A DNA stretch of 64,000 bases, taken from positions 174,568 to 238,567 of the forward strand of contig NZ_JAAGBB010000004.1 in the NCBI RefSeq assembly GCF_018129085.1, in the 5' to 3' direction. Below the pieces are notes generated by a model, which was not told the DNA's origin, did no database searches, and saw nothing but the letters and a program-made list of their open reading frames with translations. Source of the DNA: Plastoroseomonas hellenica. Its GTDB lineage: Bacteria; Pseudomonadota; Alphaproteobacteria; Acetobacterales; Acetobacteraceae. Below are positions 19,199 to 28,723 of the stretch, in pieces. Position 1 is the first letter of the stretch, and each line of letters begins with the position of its first letter. A program made the position numbers and the translations under genes.

Positions 19199-20839
19199 TT
19201 GAGGCATTCGATCGCCATGCCCGTGCGCGACGGCCAGGTCGCCACGACCCGTTTCGCTGCACTGCGGCACGAAATCACCAAACCGACGCTGTCTTTCCTG
19301 ATGGAGGCGCATGACGGCATCAGCGCCAAGATCGTCGAGGAAGCGGGCTTCCGCGGCATCTGGGCCTCGGGGCTGACGATCTCGGCCTCGCTCGGCCTGC
19401 GCGACAGCAACGAGGCGTCCTGGACGCAGGTGCTGGACGTGCTGGAATACATGGCCGACGCCAGTACCCTGCCGATCCTGGTGGATGGCGATACCGGCCA
19501 TGGCAATTTCAACAATGTCCGCCGCTTCGTGCGCAAACTGTGCGAGCGCGGCATCGCCGGCGTCTGCATCGAGGACAAGCTGTTCCCCAAGACCAATTCC
19601 TTCCTGGGGGAAGCGCAGCCGCTGGCCGACATCGACGAGTTCTGCGGCCGCATCAAGGCCGGCAAGGACAGCCAGACCGACCCCGACTTCACCCTGGTCG
19701 CGCGCGTCGAGGCGCTGATCTCGGGCCGCGGCATGGATGAGGCGATCACGCGCGCCGAGGCCTATCACCGCGCCGGCGCCGACGCGATCCTGATCCATTC
19801 CAAGAAGGCGAGCGCGGACGAGATCTTCCGCTTCGCCGAGATCTGGGCCAATCGCGCGCCGCTGATCATCGTGCCCACCATGTATTACGCGACGCCGACC
19901 GACCTGTTCCGGCAGGCCGGCATCTCCACCATCATCTGGGCGAACCACCTGCTGCGATCCTCCATCACCGCGATGCGGCAGACCGCGGCCGCGATCCAGG
20001 AGGACGAGTCGCTCATGCGCGTCGAAGGCAGCGTCGCGACGGTGAAGGACATCTTCCAGCTCGTCGGCAATGCCGAGCTGGAAGAGGCCGAGCGCCGCTA
20101 CCTGCCGGCGCCGCCCGCCGTCGGCGCGGTGGTGCTGGCGGCCGGTGGCGAGCTCGGCGGGCTGCCGGCGGATCAGCCCAAATGCATGGTCGATATCCGC
20201 GGCCAGTCGCTGCTGAAGCGCCTGACCGGCACCCTCAGGGAATGCGGGGTGCAGGACGTGACCGTGGTGCGCGGCTACCGCAAGGAAGCCGTGGCGCTGC
20301 CGGGCGTCGCGATGGTGGACAATGACCGCTTCGCCGAGACCGGCGAGGCCTGGTCGCTCGCCTGCGCCCGCAATGCCATCCGAGGTGAGACGGTCGTCGC
20401 TTATGGCGATGTGCTGTTCCGCCGCTACATCCTGGACAGCCTGCTGACCAGCAGCGCGGATGTTGTGGTGGCGGTGGATGCTGTGGCCTCGGTCCAGCCA
20501 TGGGCCGGCAAGCGCGACCTGGTGATGGCCGACCGCCGATATTCCGGTGACTACCTGGACGACGAGCCGGCCATGCTGCGGCGGATGAACCAGTATATCC
20601 CGGCCAGCGAAGTGGCAGGCGAATGGATGGGCCTGGCCCGCTTCAGCGCCCGCGGCACCGCCTGGCTGCAGGAGGAGATCGCGGCTCTGGAAGCCGAAGG
20701 GCTGCTGGAGCAGGCCGACATGCCGCTGCTGCTGACCCGGCTCGCCGCCCGGCATCCGGTGCGGGTCAAGTACTTCACCGGCCACTGGCTGGACGTCGAC
20801 ACCATGACCGACCTCGCGGAAGCGCGTAACGTCACCTGA
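19199..20839 (+). CDS. pepM: phosphoenolpyruvate mutase fused to a nucleotidyltransferase (PntC-like) domain
   Basis: A 546-residue fusion. Residues 1-290 form a PEP mutase: VDGDTGHGN (96-104) and the diagnostic [10 protein letters not shown] (EDK at 125-127, NS at 133-134) separate it from isocitrate-lyase relatives. Residues about 305-546 form a nucleotidyltransferase with [16 protein letters not shown] (about 313-328) and a metal-site YGD near 402-404. PEP mutase rearranges PEP to phosphonopyruvate, the entry to nearly all phosphonates. Such fused cytidylyltransferases are known to make CMP-2-aminoethylphosphonate. The start is TTG at 19199; an in-frame ATG at 19217 is an alternative. First gene of a four-gene operon. 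Confidence 0.93.
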   Translation: MRHSIAMPVRDGQVATTRFAALRHEITKPTLSFLMEAHDGISAKIVEEAGFRGIWASGLTISASLGLRDSNEASWTQVLDVLEYMADASTLPILVDGDTGHGNFNNVRRFVRKLCERGIAGVCIEDKLFPKTNSFLGEAQPLADIDEFCGRIKAGKDSQTDPDFTLVARVEALISGRGMDEAITRAEAYHRAGADAILIHSKKASADEIFRFAEIWANRAPLIIVPTMYYATPTDLFRQAGISTIIWANHLLRSSITAMRQTAAAIQEDESLMRVEGSVATVKDIFQLVGNAELEEAERRYLPAPPAVGAVVLAAGGELGGLPADQPKCMVDIRGQSLLKRLTGTLRECGVQDVTVVRGYRKEAVALPGVAMVDNDRFAETGEAWSLACARNAIRGETVVAYGDVLFRRYILDSLLTSSADVVVAVDAVASVQPWAGKRDLVMADRRYSGDYLDDEPAMLRRMNQYIPASEVAGEWMGLARFSARGTAWLQEEIAALEAEGLLEQADMPLLLTRLAARHPVRVKYFTGHWLDVDTMTDLAEARNVT

Positions 20840-20842
20840 GCC

Positions 20843-22003
20843 ATGATCACCGCCCAGGATTTCATCTCCGAGGCCGGCCGGGCCGGCTTCGACTTCTACA
20901 CCGGCGTCCCCTGCAGCTTCCTGACGCCGCTGATCAACGGCGTGCTGTCGGCGCCGACGCTCGCCTATGTCGGCGCGACCAGCGAGGGCGAGGCGGTGGC
21001 GATCGCCGCCGGCGCCTGGCTGGCCGGACGGCAGACGGTCGTGATGTGCCAGAATTCCGGCCTCGGCAACGCGGTGAACCCGCTGACCTCGCTGAACGCG
21101 CCGTTCCGCATCCCGACCCTGTTCCTGACCACCTGGCGCGGCGAGCCCGGCATCCCGGACGAGCCCCAGCACGAGCTGATGGGCGAGATCACCCAGGACC
21201 TGATCGCCGTGATGCGCCTGGAGCAGGCCCCCTTCCCCAACGAGGCCGTGGCGCTGGCGCCGACCCTGTCCCAGGCCGCCGCCCGCATGGAGGCGACCGG
21301 GCTGCCCTACGCCTTCGTCGTCCGCAAAGGCGACGTGGCGGAAACCGCGCTCAACCAGGCGCCGCGGGAGCTGCCGCCGCCCGGCGAACGCGTCGACCAC
21401 CGCGCCATCGGCGCCCGCCCGACCCGGGCCGCAGCGCTGGAGCGCGTGCTGGCGGTGGCGCCGGAGGAAGCCGCAATCATCGCGACGACCGGCAAATGCG
21501 GCCGCGAGCTCTTTACCCTCGCCGACCGGCCGCAGCACCTCTACCAGGTGGGCTCGATGGGGGGCGCCAGCGGCATGGGGCTCGGCGTGGCGCTGAACAG
21601 CCCGCGGCCCGTGGTGGTGCTGGATGGCGATGGCGCGGCGCTGATGAAGCTCGGTTCGCTCGCGACCATCGGTGCCCATGCGCCTGGTAACCTGGTGCAT
21701 GTGATTCTGGACAATGGCGTGCATGATTCGACCGGCGGCCAGGCGACGGTCTCGGCTTCGGTGGATTTCGCAGCCATCGCGCTCGCCTGCGGCTATCGCC
21801 GGGCGGCTTCCTGCGCCTCGCTCGAGGGTTTCGAGCACGCGCTGCGCCGCGCCTTCGCCCAGGCGGGACCGACGCTGATCCATCTGCGCATCGCACCGGG
21901 GTCGATGGCCAAGCTCGGCCGCCCCACGGTCAAGCCGCCCGAAGTGGCGCGGCGCTTCCGCGACTTCCTGGCCTCGCCCATGGCCGCGACGCGCGCGGCG
22001 TGA
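20843..22003 (+). CDS. ppd: phosphonopyruvate decarboxylase
   Basis: A 386-residue thiamine-diphosphate enzyme that decarboxylates phosphonopyruvate to phosphonoacetaldehyde, the irreversible step that pulls the unfavourable PEP mutase reaction. Motifs: FYTGVPCSFLTPLIN at the N-terminus, the cofactor glutamate in ATSEGEAVAIA, and the TPP-binding LDGDGAALMKLGSL...ILDNGVHDSTGGQ. It starts 3 bp after the PEP mutase stop and its own stop overlaps the GTG of the next gene, so the genes are translationally coupled. Confidence 0.94.
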   Translation: MITAQDFISEAGRAGFDFYTGVPCSFLTPLINGVLSAPTLAYVGATSEGEAVAIAAGAWLAGRQTVVMCQNSGLGNAVNPLTSLNAPFRIPTLFLTTWRGEPGIPDEPQHELMGEITQDLIAVMRLEQAPFPNEAVALAPTLSQAAARMEATGLPYAFVVRKGDVAETALNQAPRELPPPGERVDHRAIGARPTRAAALERVLAVAPEEAAIIATTGKCGRELFTLADRPQHLYQVGSMGGASGMGLGVALNSPRPVVVLDGDGAALMKLGSLATIGAHAPGNLVHVILDNGVHDSTGGQATVSASVDFAAIALACGYRRAASCASLEGFEHALRRAFAQAGPTLIHLRIAPGSMAKLGRPTVKPPEVARRFRDFLASPMAATRAA

Positions 22004-22995
22004 TCTGGTCCACGGGCATCAGCCTGGGCATCGGGCTTGCGATCGCCGTCGCGCTGATCGCCGCCAACGACCCGGCCGAGATCTTCGGCCTGCTGCTGCA
22101 AGCGGGCTGGGGCCTGGTGCTGGTGGTCGCGCTGAACATCAGCCAGATCGTCGCCTCGGCCGCCGGCTGGGCGCCGGTGATCGACGATCCGCGGCGGCCA
22201 GGCCTGCCGTTCCTGGCGCGGCTACGCTGGATCCGCGTCTCGACCAACGCCCTGCTGCCCATCGTGCAGGCGGTCGGCGAGCTGATCCGCGCCCAGTTGC
22301 TGGCGCGGGCAGGGGTGCACAAGGTCAAGGTCATCGCCAGCGTCGCCACCGACCTCGGGACCGAGATGGCGTCGCAGATCGTCTTCTCCCTGCTGGGCCT
22401 GCTGGTGCTGCTGCTGATTCCGCATGACGGCGGCGACACGGCCCTCAGGGTCGCCGTGATCGGCACCCTGCTCGGCGCCGGCATCACCGGCGTCTTCATG
22501 GCCGCGCAGCGCTGGGGCCTGTTCCATCTGGTCGAGCGTCTGCTGCCGAAGCTCGCGGCCCGTGCCGGCTGGACCTCGCTCGGCGACCTGTCCGGGCTGC
22601 ACGACGCGGTGGTCCGGCTCTACCGGCAGCCCGGGCGGCTCTGGGCCAGCGGCGGCTGGCACTTCGTCTCCTGGCTGCTCGGCGTGCTGGAGACCTGGGC
22701 GGCCATGTGGGCGCTCGGCATCCCCGGCGGGCTGGCCGAGGCGCTGGTCATCGAAAGCCTGGGCCAGGCGGTGCGCAGCGCGGGGTTCTTCATCCCCGGC
22801 GCGCTCGGCGTGCAGGAAGGCGGCTATGTGCTGATCTGCGCGCTGTTCGGCATTCCGCCCGACCGCGCCATCGCGCTGGTGCTGCTCAGGCGGCTCCGCG
22901 ACATCGTCATCGGGGTCCCCGGCATCATCGCCTGGCGCTGGACCGCCGCCGCCCCAGCCATCCCCGCTGCCTCTCCGGCCAGGAGCCAGCCATGA
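22000..22995 (+). CDS. hpnL: HpnL-like polytopic membrane protein (LPG synthase TM family)
   Basis: A 331-residue protein with about seven to eight hydrophobic segments, belonging to the lysylphosphatidylglycerol-synthase transmembrane (UPF0104) family. The conserved stretch ESLGQAVRSAGFFIPGALGV, then QEGGYVLICALFGIPPDRA and LLRRLRDIVIGVPGIIAWR, match the HpnL subgroup that is often found with hopanoid genes. Related membrane domains move lipids between leaflets. The GTG start overlaps the ppd stop (GTGA) and its end overlaps the transaminase start (ATGA). Placed inside a phosphonate operon, a lipid flippase role for a phosphonolipid is a reasonable hypothesis, not shown. Confidence 0.8.
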   Translation: MIWSTGISLGIGLAIAVALIAANDPAEIFGLLLQAGWGLVLVVALNISQIVASAAGWAPVIDDPRRPGLPFLARLRWIRVSTNALLPIVQAVGELIRAQLLARAGVHKVKVIASVATDLGTEMASQIVFSLLGLLVLLLIPHDGGDTALRVAVIGTLLGAGITGVFMAAQRWGLFHLVERLLPKLAARAGWTSLGDLSGLHDAVVRLYRQPGRLWASGGWHFVSWLLGVLETWAAMWALGIPGGLAEALVIESLGQAVRSAGFFIPGALGVQEGGYVLICALFGIPPDRAIALVLLRRLRDIVIGVPGIIAWRWTAAAPAIPAASPARSQP

Positions 22996-24086
22996 CACCG
23001 CCCCCGTCGCCGCCGATCCTGCTGACGCCGGGTCCGCTCACCACCCGGAGCGAGACCCGCCAGGCCATGCTGCGCGACTGGGGCTCCCGCGACCCGGCCT
23101 TCATCGCGCTGACCGCGGAGCTGCGCCGGCGGCTGCTCGCCATCGCCGCCGGCGAGGCGACCCATGTCGCCGTTCCATTGCAGGGATCCGGCACCTTCAT
23201 CGTCGAGGCCGCGATCGCCACCCTGGTCGGGCCTGGGGACAAGCTGCTGGTGCTGGTCAACGGCGCCTATGGCGACCGCATGGTCACGATCGCCAGGCGG
23301 ATGGGCCGCGCGGTCGATGTCCTGCGCTGGCCGGAGGACCAGGCGGTCGATCCCGCCTCGATCGGCGAACGCCTCGCCGCCGATCCCGCCATCACCCATG
23401 TCGCCCTGGTGCATTGCGAAACGACGACCGGCATCCTGAACCCGCTGGCGGAGGTCGCTTCCGTGGTCGCCGGGGCCGGCCGCGCCTTCCTGCTCGACGC
23501 CATGAGCAGCTTCGGCGCCCTGCCGATCGACCTGGCGGCCACCCCGGTCACCGCGGTCCTGGCCTCCTCCAACAAATGCCTGGAAGGCGTCCCCGGCCTC
23601 GGCTTCGCCCTTGTCGAGGCCGCCGCCCTGGCCGCCGCCGCCGGCCGCAGCCCCTCGCTCAGCTTCGATCTGCATGCGCAGTGGCGGGGCTTCGAAACCG
23701 ATGGCCAATGGCGCTTCACCCCGCCGGTCCAGGTTGTGGCCGCACTCGTGGAGGCGCTCAAGCTGCTGGAGGCCGAAGGGGGCCCCGCGGCCCGCCTGGC
23801 GCGCTATCAGGACAATTTCGCGACCCTATGGTCCGGCATGCGGCGCCTCGGCTTCCAGCTCTTCCTGCCGGAAGGCTTGCAGGCCCCGATCATCGCGACC
23901 TTTCATCTGCCGCCGGGCCTGGCGTTCCGGCCCTTCTACGACGCGCTGGCCGAGCGCGGCTTCCTGATCTACCCGGGCAAGCTGACCCAGGCCGAGACCT
24001 TCCGCATCGGCTGCATCGGCGCCCTGGACCGCCGGGATTTCGATCGCCTGCTCGCGGCGATCGCGGCGGTGCTGGCGCCGGCCTGA
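22992..24086 (+). CDS. phnW: 2-aminoethylphosphonate transaminase
   Basis: A 364-residue class V PLP aminotransferase. Diagnostic PhnW motifs: LTPGPLTTRSETRQAMLRDW at the N-terminus, FLLDAMSSFGALPIDL, the PLP lysine in ASSNKCLEGVPGLGF, and SFDLHAQWRGFE...WRFTPPVQV. In this context it should work in the biosynthetic direction, aminating phosphonoacetaldehyde to 2-aminoethylphosphonate. There are no degradation genes (phnX, phnA, phnY) nearby. The ATG overlaps the preceding TGA. A serine-glyoxylate aminotransferase identity is unlikely given the motifs. Confidence 0.92.
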   Translation: MTPPPSPPILLTPGPLTTRSETRQAMLRDWGSRDPAFIALTAELRRRLLAIAAGEATHVAVPLQGSGTFIVEAAIATLVGPGDKLLVLVNGAYGDRMVTIARRMGRAVDVLRWPEDQAVDPASIGERLAADPAITHVALVHCETTTGILNPLAEVASVVAGAGRAFLLDAMSSFGALPIDLAATPVTAVLASSNKCLEGVPGLGFALVEAAALAAAAGRSPSLSFDLHAQWRGFETDGQWRFTPPVQVVAALVEALKLLEAEGGPAARLARYQDNFATLWSGMRRLGFQLFLPEGLQAPIIATFHLPPGLAFRPFYDALAERGFLIYPGKLTQAETFRIGCIGALDRRDFDRLLAAIAAVLAPA

Positions 24087-24120
24087 CCACGCGATAAGCG
24101 GACTGGTCATGGACCGGTCC

Positions 24121-24205
24121 GAGGCCGCGAATGCGGCCCCACGCGCGACCGACCTACCCGCCGGCGCGCCCTGACGGCGTGGAAGCCAAGCCGCCGGAGG
24201 CGGCG
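24121..24205 (+). repeat. GC-rich dispersed repeat (copy A, partial)
   Basis: Contains the hairpin GGCCGC-GAAT-GCGGCC (24123-24138) and CCGCC-GGA-GGCGG. The order GAGGCCGCGAATGCGGCC, then GCGCGACC, then GAAGCCAAG-(C)CGCCGGAGG matches the copy at 53203-53296; an inverted copy of the first part is at 62829-62862. Confidence 0.6.
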
Positions 24206-24261
24206 CGTCACGCCGAAAGGCGTGCCTCTGGCACGTCACGCCGAAAGGCGTGCCTCCGGCA
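24206..24261. repeat. two tandem 28-bp hairpin repeats
   Basis: Two units (24206-24233 and 24234-24261) differing by one base. Each holds CACGCC-GAAA-GGCGTG and GTGCC-TCY-GGCAC mini-hairpins. They separate the convergent transaminase and phosphotransferase genes and may act as a bidirectional terminator or be part of the dispersed repeat next to them. Confidence 0.65.
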
Positions 24262-24282
24262 CGGCGCGTCTGAGGGCAATGA

Positions 24283-24867
24283 TCATGCAGGCCGGCGCTT
24301 GCCGATCACGCCGAGCAGGATGGCGACGACCGGGGTGATGACCGCGGCCGCGATCAGCATCGGGAAGGCAGCGCCGCACCAGACCAGGATCGGCACGAAG
24401 ATCATCAGGTCGTCGGGGTCGACATGCAGCCCAGGCCCGATCACCCAGGGCCGCAGCTCGCCGATGCGCAGGATGTGCAACTGCCAGAACAGCGACCCGA
24501 CCGCGGCACCGGCGATGATCCCGAGCAGCGGGCCGTAAAGCCCGAGCTCGGGCATCTGCCCGATGCCGATGCCGATGAAGGCGATGATGTTGGAGGTGCA
24601 ATCGCTGATCAGGTCATAGCGATGCCCGCCCGGACTGGTCTGGCCGGTGAACCGCGCCAGGTCGCCGTCCATGCGGTCCAGCAACATGGAGAACACGAAG
24701 ATCGCGCCCCCGATATGCAACCATGGCGCCGGGCCGGCGAAAGCGATCGCCGCGGCGACGCCGGTGATCAGGCGGAACGTGGTGATCTGGTTCGGCGTCA
24801 CGCCGGTCGGTGCGAGGGCGACCACCCCCGGATGGACGATGCGGTGGATGATGGTGTTGGCGCTCAC
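24283..24867 (-). CDS. CDP-alcohol phosphotransferase (candidate phosphonolipid synthase)
   Basis: A 194-residue membrane enzyme with the complete CDP-alcohol phosphatidyltransferase signature D-x2-D-G-x2-A-R-x8-G-x3-D-x3-D (D64, D67, G68, A71, R72, G81, D85, D89) and several membrane helices. Such enzymes transfer a phospho-headgroup from a CDP/CMP donor to a lipid alcohol or vice versa. Beside genes for CMP-2-aminoethylphosphonate, a likely reaction is transfer of aminoethylphosphonate to diacylglycerol or another lipid alcohol. GTG start; 2 bp after the stop of the diiron gene, so one transcript. It could instead be a phosphatidylglycerol- or cardiolipin-type synthase, but the context argues against housekeeping. 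Confidence 0.85.
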   Translation of the reverse strand: MSANTIIHRIVHPGVVALAPTGVTPNQITTFRLITGVAAAIAFAGPAPWLHIGGAIFVFSMLLDRMDGDLARFTGQTSPGGHRYDLISDCTSNIIAFIGIGIGQMPELGLYGPLLGIIAGAAVGSLFWQLHILRIGELRPWVIGPGLHVDPDDLMIFVPILVWCGAAFPMLIAAAVITPVVAILLGVIGKRRPA

Positions 24868-24869
24868 GG

Positions 24870-25784
24870 TCAGGCTTTCATGAAACGGCGTACGAAGCGG
24901 ATCATCCTCGGCACCGTGGTCGGGCGCAGCAGGCGGGGGTCATAGCCCGCCATGCGGCGATCGTTCTCCACGAGGCAGATGTCGAACAGCGCCGCCGCAC
25001 TCATGGTCACGCCGATGGAATCCGAGGAAGCGGTGAAGTTCGTGTCCTTGGCCGAACCGCCCATGCTGCGGGCGAGGACCAGGCGGTCCCAGAACAGCAC
25101 CACCCAGATCGCCATGGTCTTCAGCCGGAACCAGGGGCGGCGCCACCAGGGCTCCTGCCGGCGGCGCCAGGCGATCCAATTGGCGAAGAACAGGATGTGG
25201 CGCCCCTCCTCCTGGATCACCGGCTCGAAGGTGTCGACCAGATCGGGGGGGAAGAAGCCCGACCGGCGGGCGGCCTCGAACAGGCCGAAGGCGAAGAAGC
25301 TGTCGATGCACTCGCTGTATCCGGTGCGCATCCAGCCCCATTCGACATCGCGGAAACCGGTATATTCCGGCTCCGGTTCCAGCACGACGCCATAGGCCTC
25401 GACCAGGTTGGACAGCACCTTCTTGTGCCGGGCCTCCTCATTGCCATCCATGACCACGGCTTCCCGCAGCAGCGGGTCCTCGATGGTCCTGGCGTAGTCC
25501 AGCACCCGGAGGGAGGCGCGGCCCTCGGTCTGGACCGCGATGTCCCAGATGGGCAGCCCGGTGAGCCGGGCATGGGCTTCCGGGTCCAGCTTCGGCCAGT
25601 CCAGGACGCGGGGCTTGTAGGGGTTGTGCGTTTCCAACAGCATGCGGGCGAACATCGCCATATGCTCGGGACTGCCGACCGCCACCGTGCCGGGCTGATC
25701 GAAGGTCCAGTGCCGAGCGGTGTGGTCGGCGGCAGCGACACGCGGGCTGTCAAGCGGTATCGACTCAGCAGAGCTTGACGGCAT
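24870..25784 (-). CDS. ferritin-like diiron protein, candidate oxygenase
   Basis: A 304-residue protein with two ExxRH helices, NEEARHKK (E117, H120) and QEEGRHILF (E193, H196), plus candidate acidic ligands near residues 87 and 158. This E, ExxH, E, ExxH order is that of diiron four-helix-bundle oxidases and hydroxylases. The later region [15 protein letters not shown] could associate with membrane. The ATG at 25784 has GGGAG at good spacing; the frame is open to 25817. It is co-transcribed with the CDP-alcohol phosphotransferase and may modify a lipid or the phosphonate headgroup. I do not recognise a named family. Confidence 0.72.
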   Translation of the reverse strand: MPSSSAESIPLDSPRVAAADHTARHWTFDQPGTVAVGSPEHMAMFARMLLETHNPYKPRVLDWPKLDPEAHARLTGLPIWDIAVQTEGRASLRVLDYARTIEDPLLREAVVMDGNEEARHKKVLSNLVEAYGVVLEPEPEYTGFRDVEWGWMRTGYSECIDSFFAFGLFEAARRSGFFPPDLVDTFEPVIQEEGRHILFFANWIAWRRRQEPWWRRPWFRLKTMAIWVVLFWDRLVLARSMGGSAKDTNFTASSDSIGVTMSAAALFDICLVENDRRMAGYDPRLLRPTTVPRMIRFVRRFMKA

Positions 25785-26006
25785 CAAGGGACTCCCAAGA
25801 TCAGGCAGGGCTTTCACGAGCCCGGCAGTAAATTGATGGCGTCATACGCGAAAAGCGCAATACGTTGTTATTTCGGGTGGACAGGATGCGGGGGCCAACG
25901 GGTTCGCGTCCTGACATCGGCCCGGACGCTGCCGCATCATTGTTGCTCGGCGCCCGGGGTCGCACGGCGGGGGGCCGGCGGGTCGGGAACGAGGGGTTGG
26001 AGTTGC

Positions 26007-26957
26007 ATGCGGGTTCTTCTGGCTCAGCCGCGCGGCTTCTGCGCGGGAGTGGTACGCGCCATCGAGATCGTGGAGCGGTCGCTGCAGAAATTCGGCGCGC
26101 CCGTCTATGTCCGCCATGAGATCGTCCACAACCGCCATGTCGTCGAGACGCTCAAGAGCAAGGGCGCCGTCTTCGTGGAGGATCTGGCCGAGATCCCCGA
26201 CGGCGCGGTGACGATCTTCAGCGCGCATGGCGTGGCGCAGTCGGTGATCGATGATGCGGCGGCGCGTGGCCTGCCGGTCCTGGATGCGACCTGCCCGCTG
26301 GTGTCGAAGGTGCACGGGCAGGGTAAGCGCTATGTCGCCCGCGGCCGCCATCTCGTGCTGATCGGCCATGCCGGCCATCCCGAGGTCGAGGGCACGATCG
26401 GCCAGATCGAAGCGCCGGTGCATCTCGTCTCCTCGATCGAGGATGTCGCGCTGCTGGATCTGCCGCTGGACGCGCCGGTCGCCTATGTCACGCAGACCAC
26501 GCTGAGCGTCGACGACACCCGCAGCATCATCGCGGCCTTGCAGGCCCGCTTTGCGGATCTCGAAGGGCCGGATGTCTCCGACATCTGCTATGCGACGCAG
26601 CATCGGCAATCCGCCGTGCGCGACCTCTGCGGCGTGGTCGACCTGCTGCTGGTGGTGGGCAGCCGGAACAGCTCCAACTCCAACCGTCTCAGGGAGATCG
26701 GGGTGGAGATGGGCCTGCCCAGCTATCTGATCGCCGATGGCAGCGCGCTCGACCCCGCCTGGCTGCAGGGGGTGGAGACGGTCGGCCTGACCGCCGGCGC
26801 CTCGGCCCCCGAGGAGCTGGTCCTGGATGTGATCGCCGCATTGCGGCGCCATGCCGATGTCGAGGTGGCGCCGATGGCCGGAATCCAGGAGAAGACCTCC
26901 TTCCGCCTGCCGCCCGAACTCCAGACGCCGGCCGTCGTCGCGCCGCCTGTCTCCTGA
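26007..26957 (+). CDS. ispH: 4-hydroxy-3-methylbut-2-enyl diphosphate reductase
   Basis: A 316-residue iron-sulfur enzyme for the last MEP pathway step, producing IPP and DMAPP. The cluster cysteines are in [24 protein letters not shown] and [11 protein letters not shown], and the family motifs [10 protein letters not shown] and [14 protein letters not shown] are present. The ATG at 26007 follows GGGTTGGAG. It is 12 bp upstream of hpnH, coupling isoprenoid supply to hopanoid modification. Confidence 0.95.
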   Translation: MRVLLAQPRGFCAGVVRAIEIVERSLQKFGAPVYVRHEIVHNRHVVETLKSKGAVFVEDLAEIPDGAVTIFSAHGVAQSVIDDAAARGLPVLDATCPLVSKVHGQGKRYVARGRHLVLIGHAGHPEVEGTIGQIEAPVHLVSSIEDVALLDLPLDAPVAYVTQTTLSVDDTRSIIAALQARFADLEGPDVSDICYATQHRQSAVRDLCGVVDLLLVVGSRNSSNSNRLREIGVEMGLPSYLIADGSALDPAWLQGVETVGLTAGASAPEELVLDVIAALRRHADVEVAPMAGIQEKTSFRLPPELQTPAVVAPPVS

Positions 26958-26969
26958 AGGATAGCGATC

Positions 26970-28133
<1,164 letters not shown>

Positions 28134-28723
28134 CGCGCGGAAAGCGCGCTCCGCCGCGATGCCGGTGCGGATCAGCGCCGGCAGTTGCCGCGGATCGGCA
28201 GCGAGGGATCGCAGTACCGCCGGCAGGTCCATCCCCCCATCCGGCCGCATCCCGACCCGCGCGGCCGGCGGCAGGGTGTGGTCGGCTGCGTCGGAGATGA
28301 CGCGGGCGGCGGCGAAAGGCAGCCCGTGCCGTTGCGCCACCCGGGCCGCCACATGCGATTCCATGTCGACCGCCAGCGCGCCCGTGGCCTGGTGCAGCGC
28401 CGCCTTCCCGGCCGCCTCGGCGACCATGGCGTCGGTGCCGGCGATCGACCCTCGCCTGGCCTCGAGCACCTCCGTCAGCCGCGCCGCCCAGCCGGGATCC
28501 GCCCGGACCTCGCCCACCGCATCCGCTACCACCCAATCGCCGGGCCGCAGCCCGGGTGCCAATGCGCCGGCGATGCCGATGCTGATGACGCCGTCCGCCT
28601 GCGGCGCGGCCTGGTCGAGTTCCGCCTCCAGCCTCCGCTGATCGCCACCGCCCAGGATCACCCGGACACCCGTACCGCGCAGGATCCGTCCTTCGCGCCG
28701 CAGCCCCGTGGCGGCGAGCAGCA

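Noticed and set aside
19112..21883. Very long open frame antisense to pepM and ppd
   Set aside because: No family features, extreme composition; both genes beneath it have clear catalytic motifs.
22992..24086. Serine-glyoxylate aminotransferase as identity of the class V enzyme
   Set aside because: Motifs at both ends and the phosphonate operon context match 2-aminoethylphosphonate transaminase.
24206..24261. Tandem 28-bp repeats as a possible CRISPR array
   Set aside because: Two directly adjoining units with no spacers and no cas genes.
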